Source: Luteimonas sp. JM171 (lineage in GTDB: Bacteria; Pseudomonadota; Gammaproteobacteria; Xanthomonadales; Xanthomonadaceae). Taken from it: a DNA stretch of 64,000 bases. The position numbers and the translations under genes were made by a program. Shown in pieces: positions 27,771 through 38,716 of the stretch. How positions within the stretch are numbered: position 1 is the first letter of the stretch; each line of letters begins with the position of its first letter. The notes beneath the pieces were generated by a model, which was not told the DNA's origin, searched no databases, and saw only the letters and a program-made list of their open reading frames with translations. The stretch is taken from NCBI RefSeq assembly GCF_001717465.1, contig NZ_CP017074.1, positions 429,162 through 493,161 of the forward strand. Reading direction: 5' to 3'.

Positions 27771-29006
27771 ATGTCGAGCTACCTCTTCACCTCCGAGTCG
27801 GTATCCGAAGGCCATCCGGACAAGGTCGCGGACCAGATCTCCGACGCCGTGCTCGACGCCATGCTGGCGCAGGACAAGCGCGCCCGCGTGGCCTGCGAAA
27901 CCCTGGTCAAGACCGGCGTGGCGATCGTCGCCGGCGAGGTCACCACCTCGGCCTGGGTGGACCTGGAATCGCTGGTGCGCAGGGTCATCACCGGCATCGG
28001 ATACAACAGCTCGGACGTCGGCTTCGACGGCGAGACCTGCGGCGTGCTGAACCTCATTGGCAAGCAGTCCCAGCACATCGCCCAGGGCGTGGACCGCAAG
28101 GACCCCGAGCAGCAGGGTGCCGGTGACCAGGGGCTGATGTTCGGCTACGCCTGCAACGAGGCGCCCGAATACATGCCGGCGCCGATCTACTACAGCCATC
28201 GCCTGGTCGAGCAGCAGGCCAAGGTGCGCAAGAAGCGCAATTCTCCGCTGCCCTGGCTGCGCCCGGACGCCAAGAGCCAGGTCACCCTGCGCTACGACGG
28301 CAACGAGATCGTGGGCCTGGACGCGGTGGTGCTCTCCACCCAGCACGCCCCGGACGTGAAGCAGAAGGACCTGGTGGAAGGCGTGCGCGAGCACATCCTC
28401 AAGCCGGTGCTGCCCAAGGCGTGGCTGGACGCGCTGCCGAAGAAGAAGCTGCACATCAACCCCACCGGCAAGTTCGAGATCGGCGGCCCGGTGGGCGACG
28501 CGGGCCTGACCGGGCGCAAGATCATCGTCGACACCTACGGCGGCATGGCCCGCCACGGCGGCGGCGCGTTCTCGGGCAAGGATCCGTCCAAGGTCGACCG
28601 CTCGGCCGCCTACGCGGCCCGCTACGTGGCCAAGAACGTGGTTGCCGCGGGCCTGGCGGACAAATGCGAGGTGCAGCTGAGCTACGCCATCGGCGTGGCC
28701 GAACCCACCTCCATCTCGGTCACCACCTTCGGCACCGGGCGGATCCCCGATGCGCAGATCGAGAAGCTGATCCGCGCCCACTTCGACCTGCGTCCCTACG
28801 GCATCGTGACCATGCTCGACCTGATCCACCCGATCTACCAGCCCACCGCGGCCTACGGACATTTCGGCCGCAAGCCCTACGAGCTCACCTACCGCTGGGA
28901 AGAAATGGTCGACGGCAAGCCGGTCAAGCACAGCGAGACCGCGACCGCGTTCACCTGGGAACGCACCGACCGCGCCGAGGAACTGCGCAAGGCCGCCAAA
29001 ATCTGA
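27771..29006 (+). CDS. metK: S-adenosylmethionine synthetase
   Basis: 411 residues, slightly longer than the E. coli enzyme. Landmarks are [20 protein letters not shown] at the N-terminus, [15 protein letters not shown], and [19 protein letters not shown] with the P-loop-like segment. It makes SAM from ATP and methionine in the cytosol as a tetramer. TATCAT at 27726-27731 is a plausible -10. The leader between it and the ATG is too short for a SAM riboswitch and none was seen. A strong terminator follows. Confidence 0.98.
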   Translation: MSSYLFTSESVSEGHPDKVADQISDAVLDAMLAQDKRARVACETLVKTGVAIVAGEVTTSAWVDLESLVRRVITGIGYNSSDVGFDGETCGVLNLIGKQSQHIAQGVDRKDPEQQGAGDQGLMFGYACNEAPEYMPAPIYYSHRLVEQQAKVRKKRNSPLPWLRPDAKSQVTLRYDGNEIVGLDAVVLSTQHAPDVKQKDLVEGVREHILKPVLPKAWLDALPKKKLHINPTGKFEIGGPVGDAGLTGRKIIVDTYGGMARHGGGAFSGKDPSKVDRSAAYAARYVAKNVVAAGLADKCEVQLSYAIGVAEPTSISVTTFGTGRIPDAQIEKLIRAHFDLRPYGIVTMLDLIHPIYQPTAAYGHFGRKPYELTYRWEEMVDGKPVKHSETATAFTWERTDRAEELRKAAKI

Positions 29007-29039
29007 GCCAGGCCCCGCGCCGCGACCTGCGCCGGACGC

Positions 29040-29072
29040 AAAAAAAGGCCGCCCTCACCGGGCGGCCTTTTT
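29040..29072. terminator. Bidirectional terminator between metK and sucD
   Basis: An 8-bp stem GGCCGCCC/GGGCGGCC (29047-29054, 29060-29067) with a 5-base loop has seven A's before it and five T's after it. It can end both convergent transcripts. Confidence 0.92.
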
Positions 29073-29090
29073 CATTGCCGGTGCTGCGGT

Positions 29091-29969
29091 TCAGCCCTTG
29101 AGCAGCTTGGCGATCGCCGGGCCCAGGTCGCCGGGCGACTTCACCGTGGTCACGCCCGCCTTCTCCAGCGCGGCGAACTTGCCTTCGGCCGTGCCCGAGC
29201 CGCCCGAGGCGATGGCGCCGGCGTGGCCCATGCGCTTGCCCGGAGGCGCGCTGGCGCCGGCGATGAAGCCGACCACCGGCTTGGTCACGTGCTCGGCGAT
29301 GAACTCGGCCGCCTCTTCCTCGGCGCTGCCGCCGATCTCGCCAACCATGATGATGCCCTCGGTCTGCTCGTCGTCCTGGAACAGCTTCAGGCAGTCGATG
29401 AAGTTCAGGCCGTGGATCGGGTCGCCGCCGATGCCGATCACCGTCGACTGGCCGAGCCCGGCGTCGGTGGTCTGCTTGACGGCCTCATAGGTCAGCGTGC
29501 CCGAGCGCGAGACGATGGCGACCCTGCCGGCCTTGTGGATGTGGCCCGGCATGATGCCGATCTTGCACTCACCCGGGGTGATGATGCCGGGGCAGTTGGG
29601 GCCCACCAACACGGTATCCGGGTAGCTGGTTTCCAGGGTCTTCTTGACCCGCAGCATGTCCAGCACCGGGATGCCCTCGGTGATGCACACGATGACCTGG
29701 ATGCCGGCGTCGGCCGCCTCCAGGATCGCATCGGCCGCAAACGGCGGCGGCACGTAGATCACCGAGGCGTTGGCGCCGGTTTCATTGACCGCGTCGGACA
29801 CGGTGTTGAACACGGGCAGGCCCAGGTGCTCGCTGCCGCCCTTGCCCGGGGTCACGCCGCCGACGACCTTGGTGCCGTACTCGAGCATCTGCTCTGCGTG
29901 GAAGGTGCCCTGCTGGCCGGTGAAGCCCTGCACGATCACCTTGGTGCTTTTGTTGACGAGAACACTCAT
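29091..29969 (-). CDS. sucD: Succinyl-CoA synthetase alpha subunit
   Basis: 292 residues. The CoA-binding Rossmann part has [18 protein letters not shown]; the ligase part carries the phosphorylated His249 in [17 protein letters not shown]. With SucC it makes ATP or GTP from succinyl-CoA in the TCA cycle. It lies 21 bases after sucC in the expected order. Confidence 0.98.
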   Translation of the reverse strand: MSVLVNKSTKVIVQGFTGQQGTFHAEQMLEYGTKVVGGVTPGKGGSEHLGLPVFNTVSDAVNETGANASVIYVPPPFAADAILEAADAGIQVIVCITEGIPVLDMLRVKKTLETSYPDTVLVGPNCPGIITPGECKIGIMPGHIHKAGRVAIVSRSGTLTYEAVKQTTDAGLGQSTVIGIGGDPIHGLNFIDCLKLFQDDEQTEGIIMVGEIGGSAEEEAAEFIAEHVTKPVVGFIAGASAPPGKRMGHAGAIASGGSGTAEGKFAALEKAGVTTVKSPGDLGPAIAKLLKG

Positions 29970-29990
29970 TGCGATTCCTTGGATGTGGGG

Positions 29991-31157
29991 TCAGGCGGCC
30001 TTGGCCGCGGCGACGGCCTTGCGGGCGCCGTCGTTGATGTCGTCGGCGGGGGTGATCGCCAGGCCGGAGTTCTTCAGCAGCTCCTTGCCCGCGTCCACGT
30101 TGGTCCCTTCCAGGCGCACGATCACCGGCACCTTGACGTCCACTTCCTTGACCGCGGCGATGATGCCCTCGGCGATCATGTCGCAACGCACGATGCCGCC
30201 GAAGATGTTGACGAAGATCGCCTTCACGTCATCGCTGGAGAGGATCAGCTTGAACGCCTCGGTCACGCGCTCCTTGGTGGCGCCGCCGCCCACGTCCAGG
30301 AAGTTGGCCGGCGAGCCGCCCTCGAGCTGGATCACGTCCATCGTCGCCATCGCCAGGCCCGCGCCGTTGACCATGCAGCCGATGTTGCCGTCCATGGTCA
30401 CGTAGTTCAGGTCGTGCTGGCTGGCGGCCACCTCGGTCTCGTCCTCCTGGCGGATGTCGCGCATGGCGACCAGGTCCGGGTGGCGGAAGTTGGCGTTGTC
30501 GTCGGAGTTCACCTTGCCGTCGAGCACGGCCAGGTTGCCGTCGGTGAGGATCGCCAGCGGGTTGAGCTCAACCAGCGCCAGGTCCTTCTCGTTGAACAGC
30601 TTGAACAGCCCCAGCATGATCTTGGTGAGCTGGCCCACCTGCTTGCTGCTCAGGCCCAGCGCGAAGCCGATGTCGCGGCACTGGTACGGCTGCAGGCCCT
30701 GGACGTAGTTGATGTTGAGGGTCTGGATCTTGTCCGGGGTCTCGGCGGCGACCTGCTCGATGTCCATGCCGCCTTCGCTGGAGGCAATGAAGGTGATCGA
30801 CTGCGTGGAGCGGTCCACCAGCACCGACAGGTACAGCTCCTTGGCGATGTCCGTGCCCTCGGAAATCAGCACCGAATCGATCGGCAGCGCCACGCCCGCG
30901 GTCTGGTAGGTCTCCATGCGGGTACCAAGCATGGCCTTGGCGTAGTCGCGCACTTCATCCAGGGTCCGGGCCAGCTTGACGCCCCCGGCCTTGCCGCGGC
31001 CGCCGGCGTGGATCTGCGCCTTGACGACCCACAGGTCGCCCGGAATGGCCTTGGCGGCCTCCACGGCCTCCTCGGAAGAGCGCGCGACGCGCCCGGCGGG
31101 AACGGCGATGCCGTATTCGGCAAAAAGCTGTTTTGCCTGGTATTCGTGGAAATTCAT
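29991..31157 (-). CDS. sucC: Succinyl-CoA synthetase beta subunit
   Basis: 388 residues, the normal length, from ATG 31157 ([16 protein letters not shown]). The ATP-grasp domain is seen in [28 protein letters not shown] and [19 protein letters not shown] stretches (here [18 protein letters not shown]) and [18 protein letters not shown] are diagnostic. It binds nucleotide and succinate. The first gene of the sucCD pair, divergent from pilS with a 160-base intergenic region that must hold both promoters. Confidence 0.97.
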   Translation of the reverse strand: MNFHEYQAKQLFAEYGIAVPAGRVARSSEEAVEAAKAIPGDLWVVKAQIHAGGRGKAGGVKLARTLDEVRDYAKAMLGTRMETYQTAGVALPIDSVLISEGTDIAKELYLSVLVDRSTQSITFIASSEGGMDIEQVAAETPDKIQTLNINYVQGLQPYQCRDIGFALGLSSKQVGQLTKIMLGLFKLFNEKDLALVELNPLAILTDGNLAVLDGKVNSDDNANFRHPDLVAMRDIRQEDETEVAASQHDLNYVTMDGNIGCMVNGAGLAMATMDVIQLEGGSPANFLDVGGGATKERVTEAFKLILSSDDVKAIFVNIFGGIVRCDMIAEGIIAAVKEVDVKVPVIVRLEGTNVDAGKELLKNSGLAITPADDINDGARKAVAAAKAA

Positions 31158-31317
31158 GTGGAATCCATGCGTGGAAGGGGAGTTGACTCGGCGCGCGGCC
31201 GGCCCCTTATTCTCGCCGAAGCACCCGGCCCGGGCAAAACGCGGCCACGCCCGGCCGCCACCGGCCACGCTCCGGCCCGGCCTATACTCGCCAGCTGGCA
31301 CCCACGGGCCCCGCCGC

Positions 31318-32937
31318 TTGCCTTCGATTTTCGCCCCGCCCGCCTACACCCAGCGCGTCCTGCGGCGCGAGCTTTACCTGTTCTCGCTCTACCGGCTGCT
31401 CGAGGCCAGCCTGCTGGCGCTGATCGTGTTCGGGCCGGGCGAGGCGCTGATCGGCGAGCCGCGCGACGCGGCGCTGGCCACCGCCGCCTGCCTGGCCTAC
31501 GTGCCGGCGGCGATCCTGCTGCTGGTGTGGTCGCGGCGCACCGACACCCGGATGGCGGAAGTGGCGCTGGTGGGCGTGAGCAGCGACGTCATCGCCGCCA
31601 CCCTCGTCAGCCACGCGATTCCCCAGGCCGTGCCGGGCATCGCCCTGATGCTGGTGTTCAACCTCGGCGCCGCCGCCCTGTTCCTGCGCCTGCAGGCGAG
31701 CCTGGCGGTGGCCGCGTTCGCCTCGGCGGCGATGCTGGTGGAGTTCGTCTGGAGCCGCGTTGGCGGCGGTTCGGCCGACCGGCCGCTGGCCGAGCTGCTG
31801 ATGTTCATCTTCAGCTTCTTCGGCATGGTCACGCTGACCTTCCTGCTGGGCGAGCGGCTGCGTGCCAGCCAGGACCTGGCCGACCGCCGCGGTGCCCAGG
31901 CCGAGGGCCTGGCCGGGATCAACGAACTGATCATCCGCCGGATGCGCACCGGCGTGCTCATGGTGGACGGGACCCGCACCGTGCGCCTGGCCAACGAGGC
32001 GGCCCAGCAGCTGTATGGCGAAACCGACCATGGCCTGGAGGGCATGGGCCTGTCGGAGATCTCCCCGGAACTGGCCACGCGGCTTTCCCAGTGGCTGCGC
32101 ACCGGCGAGCCGGACGACGCCCCGATGCCCTACGGGTGCGAGAAGCTGGAGGTGCAGCCCCGCTTCACCCGCCTGCTCCAGGACAGCGACACGGTGCTGG
32201 TGTTCCTTGACGATGCTTCGCTGGTGTCGCGCCGCGCCGAGTCCCTGACCCTGTCGGCGATGGGACGGTTTTCGGCCAGCCTGGCGCATGAAGTCCGCAA
32301 CCCGCTGGCGGCGATCAACTACTCGGTGCAGCTGCTGGCCGAGTCCCCGGACCTGCCCGAAAGCGACCGCCGCCTGGTCGAGATCATCCACCAGCAGTGC
32401 CAGCGCACCAACGGCATCATCGAGAGCGTGCTGGGGCTGGCGCGGCGCGAGCGCGCCATGGGCGAACAGCTGGAGCTGGTGGCCTATGTGCGCCGGTTCG
32501 TCGACGAGTTCACCCGCACCATGTCGCCGGAGAACGGCAGCCTGCGCGCCGCCGGCCGCGACCGCCCCCTGCCCGGCGTCTTCGATCCCGGCCACCTGCA
32601 CCAGGTGCTGACCATCCTGGTGCAGAACGCCATCAACTACGGGCGCCTGCCGGGTGAGCCGGCGCGGATCACGGTGGCCGCTGAAGAGCGCGACGGCCGG
32701 CCAGTGGTGGAAGTCACCGATCGCGGGCCGGGCGTGCCCGACGCCATCGCCTCGCAGCTGGGCCGCCCGTTCTTCACCACCTCCGAGCACGGCACCGGCC
32801 TGGGGCTGTACATCGCCCGCGAGCTCTGCCGGTCCAACGGCGCCAGCCTGGACTACGTGCCGGTCCCCGCAGGCGGGGCCTGTTTCCGCATCACGCTGGC
32901 GGCCCGCAACCCGCTGCTTGCCGGCGGCTCCCCCTGA
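31318..32937 (+). CDS. pilS: Type IV pilus sensor histidine kinase PilS
   Basis: 539 residues from TTG 31318, chosen because [25 protein letters not shown] gives the expected PilS N-terminus; no ATG is nearby. Six membrane helices fill about residues 20-185, then a PAS-like linker, the phospho-acceptor motif [18 protein letters not shown], and the ATPase domain with NAINYG, DRGPGVP and [12 protein letters not shown]. It controls PilR phosphorylation and pilin expression. TATACT (31283-31288) is a good -10. It is followed by pilR after 114 bases. Confidence 0.92.
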   Translation: MPSIFAPPAYTQRVLRRELYLFSLYRLLEASLLALIVFGPGEALIGEPRDAALATAACLAYVPAAILLLVWSRRTDTRMAEVALVGVSSDVIAATLVSHAIPQAVPGIALMLVFNLGAAALFLRLQASLAVAAFASAAMLVEFVWSRVGGGSADRPLAELLMFIFSFFGMVTLTFLLGERLRASQDLADRRGAQAEGLAGINELIIRRMRTGVLMVDGTRTVRLANEAAQQLYGETDHGLEGMGLSEISPELATRLSQWLRTGEPDDAPMPYGCEKLEVQPRFTRLLQDSDTVLVFLDDASLVSRRAESLTLSAMGRFSASLAHEVRNPLAAINYSVQLLAESPDLPESDRRLVEIIHQQCQRTNGIIESVLGLARRERAMGEQLELVAYVRRFVDEFTRTMSPENGSLRAAGRDRPLPGVFDPGHLHQVLTILVQNAINYGRLPGEPARITVAAEERDGRPVVEVTDRGPGVPDAIASQLGRPFFTTSEHGTGLGLYIARELCRSNGASLDYVPVPAGGACFRITLAARNPLLAGGSP

Positions 32938-33051
32938 CCCGCTGCAACCGGCCGGGCGTGGCAAAAAAACGGCAGATCCGGCCCCGGTCCGTTACTTTGC
33001 GGGTGATGCAGGGCACAATGATGGGCGAACCCGTATTGCCCGGACGCGTCC

Positions 33052-34428
33052 ATGAGTGAGCACAGCAGCGTTCTGATCGTCGATGATGAACACGACATCC
33101 GGGAACTGCTGGTGTTGACCCTGGGGCGCATGGGGCTTCGCACCGACACCGCGCCCAACCTCACCGCCGCCCGGCAGATGCTCAGCACGGTGAGCTACGA
33201 CCTGTGCCTGACCGACATGCGCCTGCCCGACGGCTCCGGGCTGGAGCTGGTGTCGGAGATCGCCACCCGCTTCCCGCACACCCCGGTGGCGGTCATCACC
33301 GCCTACGGCAACGTCGAGGCCGCGGTGGAGGCGCTTAAGGCGGGCGCCTTCGACTTCGTGAGCAAGCCGGTGGACGTGCACATGCTTCGCGGGCTGGTGC
33401 GCCAGGCCCTGGAACTGGGCCAGCGCGAACCCGAGGCGGAGGAATCCAGCCGGCTGTTCGGCGAGTCCGAGGCCATGGTGGCCCTGCGCCGCACGATCGC
33501 CAAGGTGGCGCGCAGCCAGGCGCCGGTGCACATCAGCGGCGAGTCGGGCACCGGCAAGGAGCTGGTGGCACGCACCATCCACGCCCAGGGCTCGCGCGCG
33601 GCCGGCCCGTTCGTGCCGGTCAACTGCGGCGCGATCCCCAACGAGCTCATGGAAAGCGAGTTCTTCGGCCACAAGAAGGGCAGCTTCACTGGCGCCCATG
33701 CCGACAAGCCCGGCCTGTTCCAGTCCGCCGACGGCGGGACCCTGTTCCTGGACGAGGTGGCCGAGCTGCCGCTGTCGATGCAGGTCAAGCTGCTGCGCGC
33801 GATCCAGGAAAAGAAGATCCGCCCCGTCGGCGCCCAGACCGAGATCGACGTGGACGTGCGCATCCTCTCGGCCACCCACAAGGAGCTGGGCGCGCTGGTG
33901 GATCAGGGCAGCTTCCGCCACGACCTGTACTACCGGATCAACGTGATCGGCCTGCACGTGCCGCCCCTGCGCGAGCGCACCGGCGACCTGCCGCTGCTGT
34001 CCACCGCCATCCTGCAGCGCCTGGCCCAGGCCATGCACCGCGACGTGCCGGTCCTTTCCGAGGGCGCGCTGGAAGCCCTGGAGCGCTATGCGTTCCCCGG
34101 CAACGTGCGCGAGCTCGAGAACGTCCTCGAGCGCGCCCTGGCCCTTGCCGAAGGCGATGTCATCCAGGCCGAGGACCTGCAGCTGCCCAGGCACGAGTCG
34201 CGCGCCCCGCAGCCGGCCACCGCCGGGCCGGACGCCGCCGACCCGACCCGGATCAGTCCCTACGACACCGCCTCCAGCGCCCTGCCCTCCTACATCGAGG
34301 AGATCGAGCGCGCCGCCATCCAGCAGGCGCTGCAAGAGAACCGCTACAACAAGACCCGCACCGCCGCGGCGCTGGGTATCACCTTCCGCGCCCTGCGCTA
34401 CAAGCTCAAGAAGCTCGGCATCGACTGA
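33052..34428 (+). CDS. pilR: Type IV pilus sigma54-dependent response regulator PilR
   Basis: 458 residues. Receiver domain with Asp55 (LCLTDMRLPDG), AAA+ domain with Walker A GESGTGKE, the sigma54-contact loop GSFTGA (a usual PilR variant of GAFTGA), and a Fis-type C-terminal HTH (NKTRTAAALGITFRALRYKL). Activated by PilS, it drives sigma54-dependent transcription of pilin genes. The pilin cluster itself is not in the window. Its stop is 17 bases from that of the convergent lptG. Confidence 0.95.
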   Translation: MSEHSSVLIVDDEHDIRELLVLTLGRMGLRTDTAPNLTAARQMLSTVSYDLCLTDMRLPDGSGLELVSEIATRFPHTPVAVITAYGNVEAAVEALKAGAFDFVSKPVDVHMLRGLVRQALELGQREPEAEESSRLFGESEAMVALRRTIAKVARSQAPVHISGESGTGKELVARTIHAQGSRAAGPFVPVNCGAIPNELMESEFFGHKKGSFTGAHADKPGLFQSADGGTLFLDEVAELPLSMQVKLLRAIQEKKIRPVGAQTEIDVDVRILSATHKELGALVDQGSFRHDLYYRINVIGLHVPPLRERTGDLPLLSTAILQRLAQAMHRDVPVLSEGALEALERYAFPGNVRELENVLERALALAEGDVIQAEDLQLPRHESRAPQPATAGPDAADPTRISPYDTASSALPSYIEEIERAAIQQALQENRYNKTRTAAALGITFRALRYKLKKLGID

Positions 34429-34445
34429 ACCGCGCGGCCGGCCGC

Positions 34446-35555
34446 TCAGCCGCTGCGGCGCCGGAACAGCAGGAACGACACCGCCAGCATCACCAGCGGC
34501 GGAATCAGGTAGGCAATGCGGAAGTCGAAGCGGTAGACCCCGGCCAGGCGCACGAACTGGTTCTGCAGCAGCCAGAAGCCCAGCGCGAACACCACGCCGA
34601 TGAAGAGCCGCCGGCCCAGCCCGCCGCTGCGCAGGCTCCCGAACGCGAACGGGATCGCGGCCAGGCACAGGGCCAGCACGTTGAGCGGATAGAACCAGCG
34701 GCCCCAGTAGTGCTCCTCGTACTCGCTGGCGTCCAGGCCGTTGCGCTGGCGGTAGTCAATGCCGCCGCGCAGCTCCGCGGCGCTCTGGTAGCGCGGCCGC
34801 CACAGGTTGCCGGCGGTGGCCAGCGCCGCGGCATCAAGCTCCGACGTCCAGCGCTCCTCCATCACCTCGGTCTCCGACACGGCCCGCTCCTCGAACCAGA
34901 CCCGGCGCACCCCCTGCAGCAGCCAGCCGTCGCCGTCGTGCTCGGCACTGGCGGCGTTGGCCACCGACACCAGGCGCCCGGCCCCGTCGAACTCGAACAG
35001 GCGGACCTGGTTGAGCTCGAGCACCTGGCGCCCGTCCTCGGTGCGCTCCTGCCCGCCCTGGGCGTTGAGGAACGTCGAGCCCTCGCGCGCCCACAGGCCC
35101 GAGTAGCGGGCCACGATCAGGTCCGGGGACTTGGCCGCGGCCTTCATCGTGTCCGCGCTGCGCTGGGCCCACGGCGCCAGGGTCTCGGCGTTGATGATCA
35201 TCACCGCGGTCAGCACCAGCAGCGGCAGCGCCACCGAGGCGCTCAGGCGCTTGCGGGACAGGCCCAGCGCGCGCAGCGCGGTGAGCTCCGAGCTGGCCGC
35301 CAGCACGCCCAGCCCCATCAGGGTGCCGATGACCGCGGCGGTGGGGAACATCATGTACGCGCGCCGCGGCACGGTGTAGATCACGTAGGTCACCGCCGCG
35401 CCGAACCCGTAGTCGCCCTCGCCGATGTCGTCGATCTCCGACAGCAGCCCGCTGAGCATCACGTCCAGGCCGGTCAGCACCGCCCACGCCAGCAAGACCG
35501 TGGTCACCGCCACCCGTGCCACGTACAGGTCATGGATCTTCGGGAACGGAATCAT
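34446..35555 (-). CDS. lptG: LPS export permease LptG
   Basis: 369 residues from ATG 35555, overlapping the lptF stop as ATGA. Six helices surround a periplasmic beta-jellyroll domain (about 130-270). MMFPTAAVIGTLMGLGVLA and SSELTALRALGLSRKRLS are typical of LptG. With LptF and LptB2 it extracts LPS from the inner membrane. It is second in the lptF-lptG pair; lptB/lptA/lptC are elsewhere. Confidence 0.95.
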   Translation of the reverse strand: MIPFPKIHDLYVARVAVTTVLLAWAVLTGLDVMLSGLLSEIDDIGEGDYGFGAAVTYVIYTVPRRAYMMFPTAAVIGTLMGLGVLAASSELTALRALGLSRKRLSASVALPLLVLTAVMIINAETLAPWAQRSADTMKAAAKSPDLIVARYSGLWAREGSTFLNAQGGQERTEDGRQVLELNQVRLFEFDGAGRLVSVANAASAEHDGDGWLLQGVRRVWFEERAVSETEVMEERWTSELDAAALATAGNLWRPRYQSAAELRGGIDYRQRNGLDASEYEEHYWGRWFYPLNVLALCLAAIPFAFGSLRSGGLGRRLFIGVVFALGFWLLQNQFVRLAGVYRFDFRIAYLIPPLVMLAVSFLLFRRRSG

Positions 35556-36640
35556 GCCCGGCGCCTCCAGGGAGCCCGCCGCAAGCGGCCATCGGTGAAG
35601 TAGAGCCACACCCCGAGCAGCAACACCGGCAGCACCAGCCACCACAGGCCCAGGCCGACCGGGATCGTGCCCTCGGCAAGCCAGTCCTGCCCCAGCATCA
35701 TGAGGTTGACGCTGACGAAGTAGCCCAGGAACGCGATCATGGTGCGGCCATAGCGCGACTGCCGCGGCGGGCTGCGCGCCAGCGGCACCGCCAGCAGGCC
35801 GAAGCCCAGCGCCAGCAGGGGCGGCGCCAGGCGGAAGTGCAGCTCGGCGCGGGCCTCGGGCCGCACGTCGTCGAGCAGGGCGATGGTGGGCATCACTTCC
35901 GGATCGGTCTCGTCGCGGCTGTGGTCGGCCTCGGGCAGCTGCAGCTCATTGCTGGCGAAGCGCATCAGCCGGAAATCCAGGCCTTCGGCATGCGGCCCCT
36001 CGACCCGGAAGCCGTCTTCAAGCACCAGGAACCGGTCACCGTCGGGCTCCACCCGCAGGTGGCCTGTGGCCGAGGTGGTCACGTCCATGCGCTCGCCCTC
36101 CTGCCGGTACACGAAGACCCGGGCCATGTGGGTTCCATCGCCCGACATCCCGCCCACATAGACAACCCCGCCGCCCCCCGGGACCTCGACGAAGCGCCCG
36201 GCCTCCAGCCCGGCGATCAGCAGGCTGCGGCTGCCGGCCTCGACCATGCGCGCGGAATAATCCCGCGCCCACGGGCCGAGCCAGACCGAGCACACCGCGA
36301 TCACCACCACCATCGGCACCAGCAGCATCAGCACCGGCCGCAGCAGGCGGCGCGGGCCGACGCCGATGGCGGTGAGCACCGGCGCCTCGGAATCGCGGTA
36401 CAGCCGCCCCACCGCCATCAGCAGCCCCAGCAACAGGCCCAGCGGAAGGATCAGCGGAAGGTAGTTGAGGACCTCCAGGCCGAGCTGGGAGAGCATCATC
36501 CCCGCCGGCACCCGGCCGCGGGCGATGTTGCCCAGCACGTCGGCGAACACGCCGCCCAGGCTGACCACCATCAGCACCACCAGCACCGCGAAGGTGGACT
36601 GGGCGAATTCGCGGAACAGATAGCTGTCGAGCTTGGGCAT
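35552..36640 (-). CDS. lptF: LPS export permease LptF
   Basis: 362 residues from ATG 36640 (MPKLDSYLFREFAQSTFAV). Two helices at the N-terminus, PLILPLGLLLGLLMAVGRLY and SEAPVLTAIGVGPRRLLRP, are LptF landmarks; a periplasmic jellyroll (about 125-250) and C-terminal helices follow. It is the partner of LptG and is translationally coupled to it. It is divergent from pepA across 140 bases, the same arrangement as in E. coli and many gammaproteobacteria. Confidence 0.95.
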   Translation of the reverse strand: MPKLDSYLFREFAQSTFAVLVVLMVVSLGGVFADVLGNIARGRVPAGMMLSQLGLEVLNYLPLILPLGLLLGLLMAVGRLYRDSEAPVLTAIGVGPRRLLRPVLMLLVPMVVVIAVCSVWLGPWARDYSARMVEAGSRSLLIAGLEAGRFVEVPGGGGVVYVGGMSGDGTHMARVFVYRQEGERMDVTTSATGHLRVEPDGDRFLVLEDGFRVEGPHAEGLDFRLMRFASNELQLPEADHSRDETDPEVMPTIALLDDVRPEARAELHFRLAPPLLALGFGLLAVPLARSPPRQSRYGRTMIAFLGYFVSVNLMMLGQDWLAEGTIPVGLGLWWLVLPVLLLGVWLYFTDGRLRRAPWRRRA

Positions 36641-36780
36641 CAAATAACCGCTTGCCTTAGAATTGGGGATTCTTTTTCGTTCTTTGCTGCGGACGCACGG
36701 GCCCGATCCGCGCGGCCCCCGACGGGCCCGGACCGGGGCGCGACCGCCGATTGTAAGGAACTGCACACGGAATCTTGTTC

Positions 36781-38259
<1,479 letters not shown>

Positions 38260-38278
38260 GCCGCCGTCCCGGCCTGAC

Positions 38279-38704
38279 GTGCGCGCCGACTTCTACCTGA
38301 TCGCCAAGCCGCGGTTCCGCGACGAGCCCATGCGGCTCGTCTGCGAGCTGGCCCGCAAGGCCTTCGACGCCGGCCTGCCCACCCTGGTGCTGGCACGCGA
38401 CCGCGCCCAGGCCGAACTGCTTGACGACCTGCTGTGGGACATGGGCGACGAGGTGTTCATCCCGCACCAGATCGCCGGGATGGACCCGGACGAGGAAGGC
38501 GACGTGGAGGTGCTGATCGCCGACCCCGAATACGACCCGCCGATGCGGCCGCTGGTGATCAACCTGCGCGACGCCGCGGTGGAAGGCGGTTTCGAGCGGG
38601 TGCTGGAAGTGGTGCCGGCCGATCCCGCCGCGCGCGGCCCGCTGCGCGAGCGCTGGAAGCAATACCAGGCACGCGGGCTGGAGCTCAACAAGTACGACAT
38701 GTAG
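38279..38704 (+). CDS. holC: DNA polymerase III chi subunit
   Basis: 141 residues from GTG 38279. RADFYLI at the start, CELARKAFDAGLPTLVLARD and the C-terminal FERVLEVVPAD and ARERWKQYQARG-like stretch fit HolC. Chi links the clamp loader to SSB through psi. Only 19 bases separate it from pepA and 12 from valS, the conserved pepA-holC-valS order. Confidence 0.93.
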   Translation: MRADFYLIAKPRFRDEPMRLVCELARKAFDAGLPTLVLARDRAQAELLDDLLWDMGDEVFIPHQIAGMDPDEEGDVEVLIADPEYDPPMRPLVINLRDAAVEGGFERVLEVVPADPAARGPLRERWKQYQARGLELNKYDM

Positions 38705-38716
38705 GTTTCCCTGACC